From the NCBI GenBank assembly GCA_964626625.1, contig CAZVFV010000014.1:1-16164 (forward strand): a stretch of 16,164 nt of DNA, in the 5' to 3' direction. The notes below the pieces were generated by a model. That model had not been told where the DNA came from. It saw only the letters and a list, made by a program, of their open reading frames with translations, and did no database searches. The translations under genes and the position numbers were made by a program. This document shows, one piece after another, positions 5,415-13,589 of the stretch (position 1 is its first letter; each line of letters opens with the position of its first letter). This DNA is from CAYZPE01 sp964626625 (GTDB lineage: Bacteria > Patescibacteriota > Minisyncoccia > Phycocordibacterales > CAYZPE01).

Positions 5415-5451
5415 AACGAAGTATTTTTAACTTAATGTAACTTAACGTTGT

Positions 5452-5505
5452 ATGAATAAAATTATTCTTTGGATTCTTGGTATTGGAATAGTTGTCGGAG
5501 GGGGG
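5452..5505 (+). CDS. N-terminal fragment of a small membrane protein, cut by an assembly gap
   Basis: Eighteen codons are visible: MNKIILWILGIGIVVGGG, a signal-anchor-like hydrophobic stretch after one lysine. The 100-N gap follows immediately after a run of G. PspC proteins normally begin close to their RSKTNR motif, so this may be a separate small gene ahead of the PspC gene rather than its N-terminus. The frame relation is uninformative because the gap size is unknown. Confidence 0.4.
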
Positions 5506-5605
5506 NNNNNNNNNNNNNNNNNNNNNNNNNNNNNNNNNNNNNNNNNNNNNNNNNNNNNNNNNNNNNNNNNNNNNNNNNNNNNNNNNNNNNNNNNNNNNNN
5601 NNNNN
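5506..5605. other. Assembly gap (100 N)
   Basis: Exactly 100 undetermined bases, starting after GGAGGGGGG. It separates the fragment at 5452 from the PspC domain. Confidence 0.99.
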
Positions 5606-5816
5606 TCGAAGTAAAACAAATAGAGTTTTTGCTGGAGTTTGTGGAGGTATAGGAGATTATCTAAATATTGACCCTGTGGCTATTCGACTTATGTGGGTTC
5701 TCTTTATTATTTTTACTGCTGTTATTCCTGGAATTATTGCTTATCTTATTGCGGTACTTATTATTCCACTTGAGAAAGTTGTTGTACGAGAAGGAACTGC
5801 TTCAGAGGTTAACTAA
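5606..5816 (+). CDS. PspC-domain membrane protein (5' part lost in gap)
   Basis: The visible 69 residues carry the PspC domain: RSKTNRVFAGVCGGIGDYLN, then IDPVAIRLMWVLF and a second hydrophobic half with PGIIAYLIAVLIIP. PspC proteins are small membrane proteins that in studied bacteria sense or respond to envelope stress with phage-shock proteins. No pspA or pspF partner is seen nearby, as is usual for stand-alone PspC proteins. The stop TAA (5814-5816) directly abuts the stop of the convergent gene (5817-5819), with no spacer and no visible terminator between. Confidence 0.85.
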
Positions 5817-6374
5817 TTATTCTTTGTGGTGAGGTACTACCTTGTGACGTATAAGGAAGGCTATTCCCATAGCAGAAAGTGCGACGGCTCCGTAGACTAC
5901 GATTGTTTCAGTATAAGAAAAAGGGAAAGATCTCCATCCTCCGAGTAGTAATGCACTAAACCATGATGTAACAGAAAGAGCTCCACTTGCGGTTAAAAGC
6001 GTGCGGTGACGAACGAATTCATCAGATGAAGGAAAGTGTTCGTTTTGGTGGCGTTTTATTCGTGGAATATGAAAAGCGTGGAATATGATGCCATTAATAA
6101 TAATAACAGAAACAATTGTCATTTTTGCTTGAAACTTCGAAGAAGATCCTAGTCGTGACGGGTCGAGTGAAAAGAGCATGATTCCTGAAAGGACAAGTAT
6201 TGCGAGTCCAGACCAGACTATGCGACTTGCAAGTTTAATAAAAGTAAACTCAGTAGAGCTTATACTCTTGTCTTTTACACTCGTTAAAAAAATCATATCA
6301 CTTGCAAAGGCACCGCCAGCACCAAGTGCTATACCAAACAGGTGAATAATAATAAGTAAGTTATATAATTCCAT
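5817..6374 (-). CDS. Multi-span membrane protein, family uncertain
   Basis: A 185-residue protein with about five transmembrane segments. The first segment carries HLFGIALGAGGAFASDMIFL; a later one carries NGIIFHAFHIPRI; histidines within or at the edges of segments recall heme- or copper-linked families such as CopD-like proteins, but this is only suggestive. SSKFQAKMTIV and SDEFVRHRTLLTASG are likely loop motifs. The ATG start is fixed by a minus-strand TATAAT ending 6 nt upstream (leaderless). It is convergent with the PspC gene with stop codons directly adjacent, and divergent from the antiporter gene with 62 nt between the two starts. Confidence 0.7.
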   Translation of the reverse strand: MELYNLLIIIHLFGIALGAGGAFASDMIFLTSVKDKSISSTEFTFIKLASRIVWSGLAILVLSGIMLFSLDPSRLGSSSKFQAKMTIVSVIIINGIIFHAFHIPRIKRHQNEHFPSSDEFVRHRTLLTASGALSVTSWFSALLLGGWRSFPFSYTETIVVYGAVALSAMGIAFLIRHKVVPHHKE

Positions 6375-6380
6375 TGTTCT

Positions 6381-6386
6381 ATTATA
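6381..6386 (-). promoter_or_regulatory. -10 element (TATAAT) of the 5817-6374 gene, leaderless
   Basis: ATTATA on +, read TATAAT on -, ends 6 nt (AGAACA) before the ATG. Confidence 0.62.
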
Positions 6387-6422
6387 AACATAGATTAGAA
6401 ATTTTACATGGAGGGCTACTGG

Positions 6423-6428
6423 TATACT
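6423..6428 (+). promoter_or_regulatory. -10 element (TATACT) of the antiporter gene, leaderless
   Basis: TATACT ends 8 nt before the ATG at 6437, so transcription should begin within one or two bases of the start codon. Confidence 0.58.
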
Positions 6429-6436
6429 ACAGAGTA

Positions 6437-7396
6437 ATGGAAACGATATTGCTATTTTTTTTAGGCTTCTTTATTTTAGTGCGAGGAGCACGTTTTCTTG
6501 TTGATGGGGCAGTTTCTATCTCAAAAACACTAGGGCTTTCTTCGTGGGTTATCGGTGTGCTTGTTGTAGGGATAGGGACATCGATCCCAGAATTCAGTAT
6601 TAATATTGTTTCTGCACTCAAGGAAACTGATATTGGAGTTGGAACATTACTTGGAAGTAATACATTTAATATACTTTTTATACTTGGTTTGTCTGCACTT
6701 ATTTCCCCAGCTTTAATTAGAAAAGAATGGGTGGTAAAAGACTTTGTTTTAAATCTCTGCGCAATACTTGTTTCTGTTCTGTTTCTCGTACTGCCGATTT
6801 TTGGTGACACTTCATATGTGGGAATAACCACACAAGAAGCTTATTTTATATTCAGTTTATTTATTGTCTGGATTCTATATATGTTGTTTCGTAAACCTTC
6901 GTACTCTGCTGAGGAAGAAGAATCTTCAAAGCATTTTAAGCTGTGGGCTTCACTTTTGATGATAGCGGGTGGTTTCCTAGGTGTGTTTTTTGGTGCTCAG
7001 TGGGTTGTTTCTGGAGCAGAACATTTCGCTCTCTTTTTAGGTATTTCTGCGCATATTGTTGGCCTTTCGGTTATTGCTATAGGTACATCATTGCCAGAGA
7101 TTTCTGTGTCGCTTGTTGCTGCTTATAAAGGAAGGACTGACATTGCTGTTGGGAATATTATCGGCTCTAATATCTTTGATTTTATTGGAATTATAGGAAC
7201 GGCGGGTCTTATATCTCAAATACCTTTTGATTATAATCTCTTGCTCGATACTGTAATGACACTTATTGCGGGTATATTCCTCATAAGTTCAATGTACATA
7301 GGTAAAAAATATACACTGACTCGAAGTACTGGAATTGTGTTCGTACTCACATATTGTGTATATTTTGTTACAATTATAGTACGAGCACCTTTTTAA
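6437..7396 (+). CDS. CaxA/YrbG-like sodium/calcium exchanger
   Basis: A 319-residue integral membrane protein of the Ca2+/cation antiporter superfamily with about ten transmembrane segments. Two inverted alpha-repeats hold the ion-binding motifs: GIGTSIPE (45-52) with GSNTFNI (73-79), and GTSLPE (216-221) with GSNIFD (243-248). Between them is a short acidic loop (AEEEESSK). It should exchange Ca2+ for Na+ or H+ across the cytoplasmic membrane. An ATG at 6374 extends the frame by 21 residues, but that extension is not hydrophobic in the usual way and the -10 at 6423-6428 would lie inside it, so 6437 is chosen. The next gene starts 17 nt downstream, probably in the same transcript. Confidence 0.93.
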   Translation: METILLFFLGFFILVRGARFLVDGAVSISKTLGLSSWVIGVLVVGIGTSIPEFSINIVSALKETDIGVGTLLGSNTFNILFILGLSALISPALIRKEWVVKDFVLNLCAILVSVLFLVLPIFGDTSYVGITTQEAYFIFSLFIVWILYMLFRKPSYSAEEEESSKHFKLWASLLMIAGGFLGVFFGAQWVVSGAEHFALFLGISAHIVGLSVIAIGTSLPEISVSLVAAYKGRTDIAVGNIIGSNIFDFIGIIGTAGLISQIPFDYNLLLDTVMTLIAGIFLISSMYIGKKYTLTRSTGIVFVLTYCVYFVTIIVRAPF

Positions 7397-7413
7397 TATT
7401 AATATGAGCAGAT

Positions 7414-8130
7414 ATGAAAAATTTCTTTTTCTTAATAATAATCGCACTTCTTGTTGTTTTAGGCGTTGTCTATATAAAGTCTTCTAACACAGAACATATC
7501 GATTCTTTTGATTCTTGTGTAAATGCTGGTTATTCAGTGCTTGAGTCATATCCTCGACAATGTAGAACTCCAGATGGAAAGTCTTTTGTCGAAAAGGTTT
7601 CTTTAGACAAGTCTGATTTGATTGTGGTTTCAAATGTGAAGTCAGGTGACTCTATACAAAGTCCTTTGGCCATAACAGGTAAAGCTCGAGGAATGTGGTT
7701 TTTTGAAGCTTCTTTTCCTGTGAGACTTTTGGATGCTTCAGGTAAGGAAATTGCTTTCGGAATAGCACAAGCTCAGGGTGACTGGATGACTGAAAACTTC
7801 GTGCCATTTGAAGCTCTCCTTCAATTTGCCACATCTGTAAAAGGGACTGGATCATTGGTCTTTCAAAAAGATAATCCTTCAGGGTTACCAGAATTTGATG
7901 ATAGTTTAATCATTCCAGTTTCTTTCGGGTCTCAGGCTGTTTCTATTTGTCGAGTAGGGGGATGTAGTAGTCAGGTTTGCTCTGATGTTGATGTAGTAAC
8001 AACCTGTGAGTTTAAAGAAGAGTATATATGCTACAAACAAGCTCGATGTGAACGACAGGCAAGTGGTAGTTGTGGCTGGACTGAAACAAATGAATTCAAG
8101 ACATGTATGACTAATATTATTTCACAATAA
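7414..8130 (+). CDS. Gmad2-domain exported protein with cysteine-rich flanks
   Basis: A 238-residue protein. Residues about 4-21 are a signal anchor (FFFLIIIALLVVLGVVYI). Residues about 30-60 form a short module with C and ESYPRQCRTPDGKSF, widespread in small exported proteins. Residues about 68-170 match Gmad2, an immunoglobulin-like domain first described in spore germination and sporulation proteins: VVSNVKSGDSIQSPLAITGKA, then a segment with GDWM and FVPFEALLQF. The C-terminal 60 residues hold eight cysteines (from CRVGGC to FKTC), probably a disulfide-linked extracellular module. The Gmad2 beta-sandwich is taken as a binding or adhesion domain; no enzyme motif is seen. An upstream ATG at 7404 is out of frame. 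The next gene starts one base after the stop. Confidence 0.78.
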   Translation: MKNFFFLIIIALLVVLGVVYIKSSNTEHIDSFDSCVNAGYSVLESYPRQCRTPDGKSFVEKVSLDKSDLIVVSNVKSGDSIQSPLAITGKARGMWFFEASFPVRLLDASGKEIAFGIAQAQGDWMTENFVPFEALLQFATSVKGTGSLVFQKDNPSGLPEFDDSLIIPVSFGSQAVSICRVGGCSSQVCSDVDVVTTCEFKEEYICYKQARCERQASGSCGWTETNEFKTCMTNIISQ

Positions 8131-8131
8131 T

Positions 8132-8419
8132 ATGGAAACTTTTTTTCAATCAAATATATTTTTCATCATCTCAATTGTCTCGATAATTATTGTTGCAACG
8201 CTTGTGATTTTGGTTGTGAGTTATGTACTTGGTATTGTGCGTGATGTTAAGAAAGTTACAAAGCAAGTGCGAGGTGGCGTACAGAAAACTTCAGATGAAA
8301 CTGTCTCTGTGCTAAATACTATGATTCGAATTTTAAGTGCACTATTTCTAGTTTCTGTTGTACGAAAGATGCAAAATAAAAAAATGGGTACAAAAAATAA
8401 TTTTACTTTTAAGAAATAA
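8132..8419 (+). CDS. Small membrane protein with DUF948-like helix
   Basis: A 95-residue protein with one long N-terminal hydrophobic segment (residues about 7-33) followed by an amphipathic helix (DVKKVTKQVRGGVQKTSDE), a second moderately hydrophobic stretch (MIRILSALFLVSVV) and a basic C-terminus. The arrangement recalls small DUF948-like membrane proteins; function unknown. It begins one base after the stop of the Gmad2 gene, so it is very likely co-translated with it. Confidence 0.7.
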   Translation: METFFQSNIFFIISIVSIIIVATLVILVVSYVLGIVRDVKKVTKQVRGGVQKTSDETVSVLNTMIRILSALFLVSVVRKMQNKKMGTKNNFTFKK

Positions 8420-8428
8420 AGTTCTTGT

Positions 8429-8450
8429 ACTCTCTGTAATACAGAGTGTT
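8429..8450. repeat. Imperfect hairpin after the 8132 gene
   Basis: ACTCTCTGT and ACAGAGTGT pair across AAT with one mismatch, starting about 9 nt after the stop of the operon's last gene. There is no T run after it on +, so terminator activity is doubtful. Confidence 0.3.
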
Positions 8451-8473
8451 GAAATATTCTTCGTAATTGCAAT

Positions 8474-8510
8474 AAAAAACCCCGTCCAGAAGGAGAACAA
8501 CTGGACGAGG
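8474..8510 (-). terminator. Intrinsic terminator of the MFS transporter gene
   Basis: On the minus strand CCTCGTCCAG (8510-8501) pairs with CTGGACGGGG (8489-8480) with one G-U pair, followed by six T (8479-8474). Read on + the same pair is a C-A mismatch, so it is directional. It lies about 95 nt after the MFS stop. Confidence 0.75.
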
Positions 8511-8604
8511 CGGAGGAGAAGGAGAAAGAGCAAGTAGAAGAACAAAATGATTCATCTCTAATAATACTCCTTACTCACGTATCGTCAATATCTTTTATGC
8601 ACAG

Positions 8605-9771
8605 TTATCGTGTGTCGGTAATTCGTAGTGAGTAGACAACTCCACATATCATTATGATTCCTAGGATTGCAAAGAGTGAGCTATAGGTCAAGAAGGGTAG
8701 AAGGATACTTGTTATAAGAGGGGCGACAATAAAAGATATAGGTCTTGCTACACGAAAGAAACTTATAAGGTCAGCATCACTTGTTTTTACATGTTTAAAG
8801 AAATAACTTTCTGTTGTTATTTCAACAAAGCTCGCACCAATACGTGTTGTGAACAAAACTAACGCCCATACCCAAAAGATAGGCGCTTGTAGTGTTGAAA
8901 GAAAGATTGTTGCCACCCCTCCAATAATAAAACCCACAGAAAGAATTTCTTTTTCACCAAATTTTTTATCAGCAAGTCTTCCAACTGGTATTTCAAATAA
9001 AAGAAATGGTAAAAGCATGATAGTTAAGATTCCTCCTATTTCAGTCCAGTCAAAACCAATATATTCATGTAAGTAAATTGGTAAATAAACAACCATGAAT
9101 GCATAAAATACTTGAAGTACAAAGCTTGATTTCCATATTAAATAAAGGTCTTTGTTTCGTCTCAGATTTCGGAATGTTTGTAAGATACTGGTATTGGTAA
9201 TAAGGTCGGTTGATTCATTTTTCCACACAGAACTAAGTCGGAGAAGTGGAATAAGGAATAGTGCAGAAAGCAAATAGACCTTCCAATAATCTCCGTTTGT
9301 GAGTACAAGTGAAGCAATAAGAGGCGATATCACCAAAGCAAAACTGCCAAGTGTTAGGAATATACCTCGACTTCCACCGGTTGTATTTTCGTCGGGACTA
9401 TATTTTTCAAGAAAAACATCAAGACTAAAAAGAATAAGTGGAACAACAGCTTGGTGTAAAATAAAAAGTGGAATAGCTAAGTATATGTTATCAACAAGGG
9501 CAAGTCCGAGTATAGAAAGAGCCTCTGCTGTAATTGCAAAAACTATAAATCGGTAATTCCCGGTTCTTTTTAGTATTTTCGGGATAAATAAAAGAAAGAG
9601 CAAGTTTAAGAATGATCCAATTGTGTATATGAGCCCAACTTTAGATTCACTCACAAAACTTGTGAGGAATGATGAGTTGATATAAAGGATAATGTACCAG
9701 TGAAAGGCCAATAATAAACTTCCTAAATAGACAGCACTCAACATTTTTGAATTATTTTTCTTAAATAGCAT
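8605..9771 (-). CDS. Major facilitator superfamily transporter
   Basis: A 388-residue protein with about twelve hydrophobic segments in two halves joined by a charged central region (TDLITNTSILQTFRNLRRNKD). The second half has GRLADKKFGEKEIL, the cytoplasmic loop motif of MFS proteins (G-x-L-A-D-x-x-G); in the first half PKILKRTGNYRF takes that place. The family moves small solutes across the cytoplasmic membrane, often as drug or metabolite efflux; substrate unknown. The start ATG at 9771 sits 7 nt after a minus-strand TATTAT, so it is probably leaderless. The gene is transcribed away from the RNase J terminator and is its own unit. Confidence 0.88.
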   Translation of the reverse strand: MLFKKNNSKMLSAVYLGSLLLAFHWYIILYINSSFLTSFVSESKVGLIYTIGSFLNLLFLLFIPKILKRTGNYRFIVFAITAEALSILGLALVDNIYLAIPLFILHQAVVPLILFSLDVFLEKYSPDENTTGGSRGIFLTLGSFALVISPLIASLVLTNGDYWKVYLLSALFLIPLLRLSSVWKNESTDLITNTSILQTFRNLRRNKDLYLIWKSSFVLQVFYAFMVVYLPIYLHEYIGFDWTEIGGILTIMLLPFLLFEIPVGRLADKKFGEKEILSVGFIIGGVATIFLSTLQAPIFWVWALVLFTTRIGASFVEITTESYFFKHVKTSDADLISFFRVARPISFIVAPLITSILLPFLTYSSLFAILGIIMICGVVYSLRITDTR

Positions 9772-9778
9772 GTTAGAT

Positions 9779-9784
9779 ATAATA
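9779..9784 (-). promoter_or_regulatory. -10 element (TATTAT) of the MFS gene, leaderless
   Basis: Plus-strand ATAATA reads TATTAT on the minus strand and ends 7 nt before the ATG. It begins just 6 nt below the RNase J terminator. Confidence 0.5.
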
Positions 9785-9790
9785 TCATGT

Positions 9791-9820
9791 AAAAAACCTC
9801 GCAGACGAACGAGGTTTTTT
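9791..9820 (-). terminator. Intrinsic terminator of the RNase J gene (symmetrical)
   Basis: AAAAAACCTCG (9791-9801) and CGAGGTTTTTT (9810-9820) form an 11-bp stem with an 8-nt loop. On the minus strand the six A become the U tract, 14 nt past the RNase J stop. Confidence 0.85.
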
Positions 9821-9834
9821 AATCTTTTCTTTTT

Positions 9835-11763
9835 TTACATTCCAAGTACTACTGAAATAACTAAGGGTTTCTTAGCTGTTTTTTGGAAGAGGAAGTGACT
9901 TACTACATCACTAAGGTTTGACTTCACAAAATCAAAGTTAATTGGATTCATTCCATGCGTTGAGTCCTCGATACTTTTCTTGGTAATAAGGCGAGTGTGA
10001 CTCAAAAGTTCTTGAGATTCTCGTAAGTATACGAATCCTCGAGAAATAATATCAGGAGATTTTTTAAGTTTTCCTGTCTTGAGATTAATACTTGCAATGA
10101 TAACTACGATACCGTCTTCAGCAAGTGTTTTTCGGTCTCGAATAACTGCTTCTTGGATATTACCAATAAAGAAGCCGTCCACAACCATAGAACTTGAGGG
10201 AGCTTTTTCTTTGAGGGCCACAAGTTTTGTGCCTTTTTCTTGAATTTCAATAACCATGCCGTTGTCAGGTACTATAATGTTTTCTTCCGGCATGCCGATT
10301 TGCTTAGCAAGCTCAGCATGAACTCGAAGCATGTAGTGACTACCGTGAACTGGCATAAAAAACTTTGGATTTATTTTCTTGTGAAGCCATTCAAGTTCAC
10401 CTCTATTTCCATGTCCAGTTGAGTGAATGTATACATCAGAAGATCTGTAGTGAATAATACGTGCTCCTTGTCGAGCGAGATTGTCTTTAAGTTTTTGCAC
10501 AGCCCGTTCATTTCCTGGAATAACAGATGAAGAAAGAAGGATTGTGTCACGCTTACTTAGTTTGATCTGTTTATGACTCTTGTTCGACATGCGCATAAGA
10601 GCTGCAAATTCGTCTCCTTGAGCACCAGTTGCGAGCATGACAATTTTGTCCGGTGGGTAAGAGTCCATTTCATCAACGGTAATAATAGTTTCTTTTTTGG
10701 CAGTAAGTCTACCGGCAGTTCGCACAATATCTATATTAGATTTCATACTTCTACCTTCGACTACAACTTTTTTACCATTTCGCTCTGCTGCATCAATAAT
10801 TGCAAGCATGCGCTCAATTTGTGAAGCGAATGTTCCGATAATAAGTCTACCGGTGATATTTTTTATAATTTCTTCTATGTTTTTATGAACTAATTTTTCT
10901 GGAGTTGAAAAACCTGGATTATCAACGTTTGTTGAATCCATCATAAGAAAGAGGACTTTTTCTTTCTCAAATTTTGAATAAACCGCATTCTCAGCGTCTG
11001 TTGGTATTCCATCTACGTGATCGAGTTTTACGTCTCCTGGGGCAACGATTGATCCGTATGGAGTGTCAATGATAATACCCATGGCATCAGGAATAGTGTG
11101 AGTTACAGCAAAGAATCGTACACGAAGATCTCCAAGGCGAATAATTTCATCTTTTTCAACTTCAACAATGTTTAATTTAGGAACATGAGGAAATTCCTCT
11201 TGTCGCTTTTTAACCATGATTGTTGTCAGGGCACGAGAGTAAAGTGGTGGGTTGCCGATACGATCCATTAAATATGGTATGCCACCAATGTGATCTAAGT
11301 GTCCATGAGTAATCATGACAGCTCGGATCTTGTCTTTTCTTTCTTCAAGATAAGTTGTGTTTGGAAGAATATAATCAATACCAGGAGTGTCTTCTTCCTT
11401 AAACTGGAATCCCATATCAATAACGATGATGTCATTACCGAATTCAACAGCAGTCATGTTTCTACCAATTTCCTCAACTCCTCCGAGTGGAATAATACGA
11501 ATATTTTCTCCAATTGGAGGGATTATTGCATCAGGTTTCTTTCTTTCTAGGCGAGTTTCTCCATGAGAGTGTCTTCTTGGCATTTTTGATCCAGCGTGTC
11601 CGCGTGAAGGTGGACGCCTATGTACTGTCCCTGGTGTTTTTGTAGTTGATCCAGAAAAAACACGCGCTGGTTTTGGATGCGTACTACTTTGACTTTGAAC
11701 GAAAGCTGGCTTTGGTGTTGGCTTTGAATTTGAATTTTCTGCCTGTGTGTTAGTGGGATTCAT
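9835..11763 (-). CDS. rnj: Ribonuclease J
   Basis: A 642-residue metallo-beta-lactamase/beta-CASP nuclease that processes and degrades RNA in the cytoplasm (5' exonuclease and endonuclease activities in studied members). The zinc site motif HGHLDH is at 153-158, with further ligands at H222 (VTHTIPDA) and D244 (APGDVKLD). HSTGHGNRGE (447-456) and MPVHGSH (470-476) are the beta-CASP and final ligand motifs; the C-terminal domain (GIVVIIASINLKTGKL onward) is complete. The first 85 residues are a low-complexity, Pro/Ser/Thr/Arg/His-rich extension before the usual IRIIPLGGVEEIGRNM start of the fold; such basic extensions probably touch RNA. The start lies 21 nt after the peptide-binding protein gene, without its own clear promoter, so it may be co-transcribed with that gene. 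Confidence 0.95.
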   Translation of the reverse strand: MNPTNTQAENSNSKPTPKPAFVQSQSSTHPKPARVFSGSTTKTPGTVHRRPPSRGHAGSKMPRRHSHGETRLERKKPDAIIPPIGENIRIIPLGGVEEIGRNMTAVEFGNDIIVIDMGFQFKEEDTPGIDYILPNTTYLEERKDKIRAVMITHGHLDHIGGIPYLMDRIGNPPLYSRALTTIMVKKRQEEFPHVPKLNIVEVEKDEIIRLGDLRVRFFAVTHTIPDAMGIIIDTPYGSIVAPGDVKLDHVDGIPTDAENAVYSKFEKEKVLFLMMDSTNVDNPGFSTPEKLVHKNIEEIIKNITGRLIIGTFASQIERMLAIIDAAERNGKKVVVEGRSMKSNIDIVRTAGRLTAKKETIITVDEMDSYPPDKIVMLATGAQGDEFAALMRMSNKSHKQIKLSKRDTILLSSSVIPGNERAVQKLKDNLARQGARIIHYRSSDVYIHSTGHGNRGELEWLHKKINPKFFMPVHGSHYMLRVHAELAKQIGMPEENIIVPDNGMVIEIQEKGTKLVALKEKAPSSSMVVDGFFIGNIQEAVIRDRKTLAEDGIVVIIASINLKTGKLKKSPDIISRGFVYLRESQELLSHTRLITKKSIEDSTHGMNPINFDFVKSNLSDVVSHFLFQKTAKKPLVISVVLGM

Positions 11764-11784
11764 GAAATTATGTGTTATTAGTAG

Positions 11785-13524
11785 TTAATTATTTTTTTCT
11801 TCTGTGGTAAATATTTTCCATACATTGTTTGTTTCGATAAACCATGTGTTGATATTGAGGAAACGTTCTCCTGCAGTTTGGACATGTCCAAGTTCTATAG
11901 CGTGTATTCGTTTTGGTGTTATGTAAATAAAGTCCGGTGAATAAAGAAATATTGCTGGTATATCTTTCTGTATTTCGCTTTCAAAATTTTTGTATAATTC
12001 TTGTCTTTTTAGTGGGTCAATCGAGTTTCTAATTTGTTCGAGGATTTTATCTGTTGTTATGTTGGCGTAGGCGGATATATTAAGACCTGGATCATTTCTC
12101 TGCGAAGAGTGCCAGAAAGGATAGAGGTCTAAGTCTCTTCCAATTACCATTCCAAACAAGAGAGACTCAAATTTACGTGGTCTGATAATATTTTGGTTGA
12201 GGTCACCAGTTTCAAATACTTTAACATCAACATTAACCCCTAATGGTTCCCACATCTTTTTGAGTATCTCCGCAGTTTTTTTAAGTTCAGGTGCGTCACT
12301 TGTGGAAAGTGAGAATGAAAGCTTCTCATCTTTTTTTTGTAAAATACCATCCTCATTTTTAACCCAACCATTTTTTTCAAGAAGAGCTCGTGCATCTTCG
12401 ATTGAGGTAAAACTTTCCGACTTCTCTTTTCCACTTATAAAGTAAGGAACGGGTCCTTCAAGAGGACTTCCATAACCTAAGAGTGTACCCCGCACAATCT
12501 CTTCTTTGTTTGTTGTTAGAGCAAGAGCTTGACGTACTTCTTTGTGTAAGAAAATTTTAGCTTGGTTTTGATTAAAGAATACACCAAAAATTCTTGGAAG
12601 AGATGCATTGTACACATTAAAGTTACCTATGTTAAGCGCTGCTATTTTTTCAGCTGAGACGCCAGAAATTGATTCTACAGACCGGGATTTCCACGCATCA
12701 ATAAGCTCTTGTTCACTTTGGTATATTTTTAAGGATATATTTTTAATATACGGCCTCCCAAGACTGTATCTTGAGAAAGAGGTTAATTCAAAACTAACAG
12801 GAAGTCCAGCGGAATTTCTTTTTACATCTTTTACTTTGTACGGTCCTGACCCAATTGGGTTTACATTGTAATCACTAAATGCAAATTCATCTGAACTTGC
12901 ATTTTTCCAGACGTGTTTAGGCAGTATCCCCAAGGTGGCATTTTCTATAAAAGGAGCGTAAGGCTGTTTTAGAGAAAATGTTATTTCTGTAAGGCTTTTT
13001 TTCTCTACAACAACACCTTCCCAATTACCTCGACGTGGACTTTTAAGAAGAGGGTCAAGTGCTTTTTGGATCGTGAATTCGACATCGTCTGTTGTGACAG
13101 GTTTTCCATCATGAAAGTACAGATTATCCTTAAGTACGAAAGTGTATGTTCGGCCATTTTCTGAGATGTTCCATGTTTGGGCAAGGTCAGAAATGAGCTC
13201 TCCTGTTGGTGTTGCTTTTAAAAGACCAGAATATACAAGGCTTGTGAGATCTTTGTCGGCATCCGAAATTGCGAGAAGTGGATTTATAAAACGAGGTATG
13301 CCGATAATTCCTTCTGTAAACGATCCTCCGTATTCAGGAACTTCAACGAGAAATGATTTACTCACACTAAATAATAAACTTATTCCAGAAAGTATAAAGA
13401 CTGCTATAAGTAAAAGGGCGATTGACTTCTCTCCAAAAGAAAATGACTTCCAAATAGAACGTCCTTTTTCTTCAAGAGGACGCATTGAATAATGCTTATG
13501 CACAATATCTTGTATAGATTTCAC
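11785..13524 (-). CDS. Membrane-anchored peptide-binding protein (SBP family 5)
   Basis: A 579-residue extracytoplasmic solute-binding protein of the DppA/OppA family. A basic cytoplasmic N-terminus (about 34 residues) precedes a transmembrane anchor (about 35-54), and then the family domain with GGSFTEGIIGIPRFINPLL, YTFVLKDNLYFHDGKPVTTDDVEFT and NPIGSGPYKVK. Family members bind peptides or similar ligands for ABC importers. No permease or ATPase genes for import are adjacent; the neighbours are RNase J and SecG. The long N-terminus with an internal anchor differs from the usual cleaved lipoprotein form. The start is GTG at 13524-13522; the ATG at 13485 (codon 14) is an alternative, and no Shine-Dalgarno is well placed for either. 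A minus-strand TATAAT (13574-13569) gives a leader of about 38 nt. Confidence 0.9.
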   Translation of the reverse strand: MKSIQDIVHKHYSMRPLEEKGRSIWKSFSFGEKSIALLLIAVFILSGISLLFSVSKSFLVEVPEYGGSFTEGIIGIPRFINPLLAISDADKDLTSLVYSGLLKATPTGELISDLAQTWNISENGRTYTFVLKDNLYFHDGKPVTTDDVEFTIQKALDPLLKSPRRGNWEGVVVEKKSLTEITFSLKQPYAPFIENATLGILPKHVWKNASSDEFAFSDYNVNPIGSGPYKVKDVKRNSAGLPVSFELTSFSRYSLGRPYIKNISLKIYQSEQELIDAWKSRSVESISGVSAEKIAALNIGNFNVYNASLPRIFGVFFNQNQAKIFLHKEVRQALALTTNKEEIVRGTLLGYGSPLEGPVPYFISGKEKSESFTSIEDARALLEKNGWVKNEDGILQKKDEKLSFSLSTSDAPELKKTAEILKKMWEPLGVNVDVKVFETGDLNQNIIRPRKFESLLFGMVIGRDLDLYPFWHSSQRNDPGLNISAYANITTDKILEQIRNSIDPLKRQELYKNFESEIQKDIPAIFLYSPDFIYITPKRIHAIELGHVQTAGERFLNINTWFIETNNVWKIFTTEEKNN

Positions 13525-13568
13525 AGTAAACTTGTGTCCTTAAAACCAAAAGGTAATAAAGCACACTG

Positions 13569-13574
13569 ATTATA
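13569..13574 (-). promoter_or_regulatory. -10 element (TATAAT) for the peptide-binding protein gene
   Basis: Plus-strand ATTATA in the 65-nt gap after secG reads TATAAT on the minus strand. The leader would be about 38 nt. No strong -35 was found, and read-through from secG is possible because no terminator separates them. Confidence 0.45.
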
Positions 13575-13589
13575 AATAGTTTTTATTCT

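Noticed and set aside
6374..6436. Longer start for the Na+/Ca2+ antiporter
   Set aside because: The extra 21 residues contain the promoter -10 and overlap the start of the divergent gene; the family fold begins at METILL.
8511..8600. Purine-rich stretch after the MFS terminator as a small gene
   Set aside because: No start codon with a promoter or binding site and no coherent coding frame; it is most likely the 3' untranslated part of the minus-strand MFS transcript.
9299..11550. Plus-strand open frames inside the MFS and RNase J genes
   Set aside because: Short antisense frames without start signals or family features.
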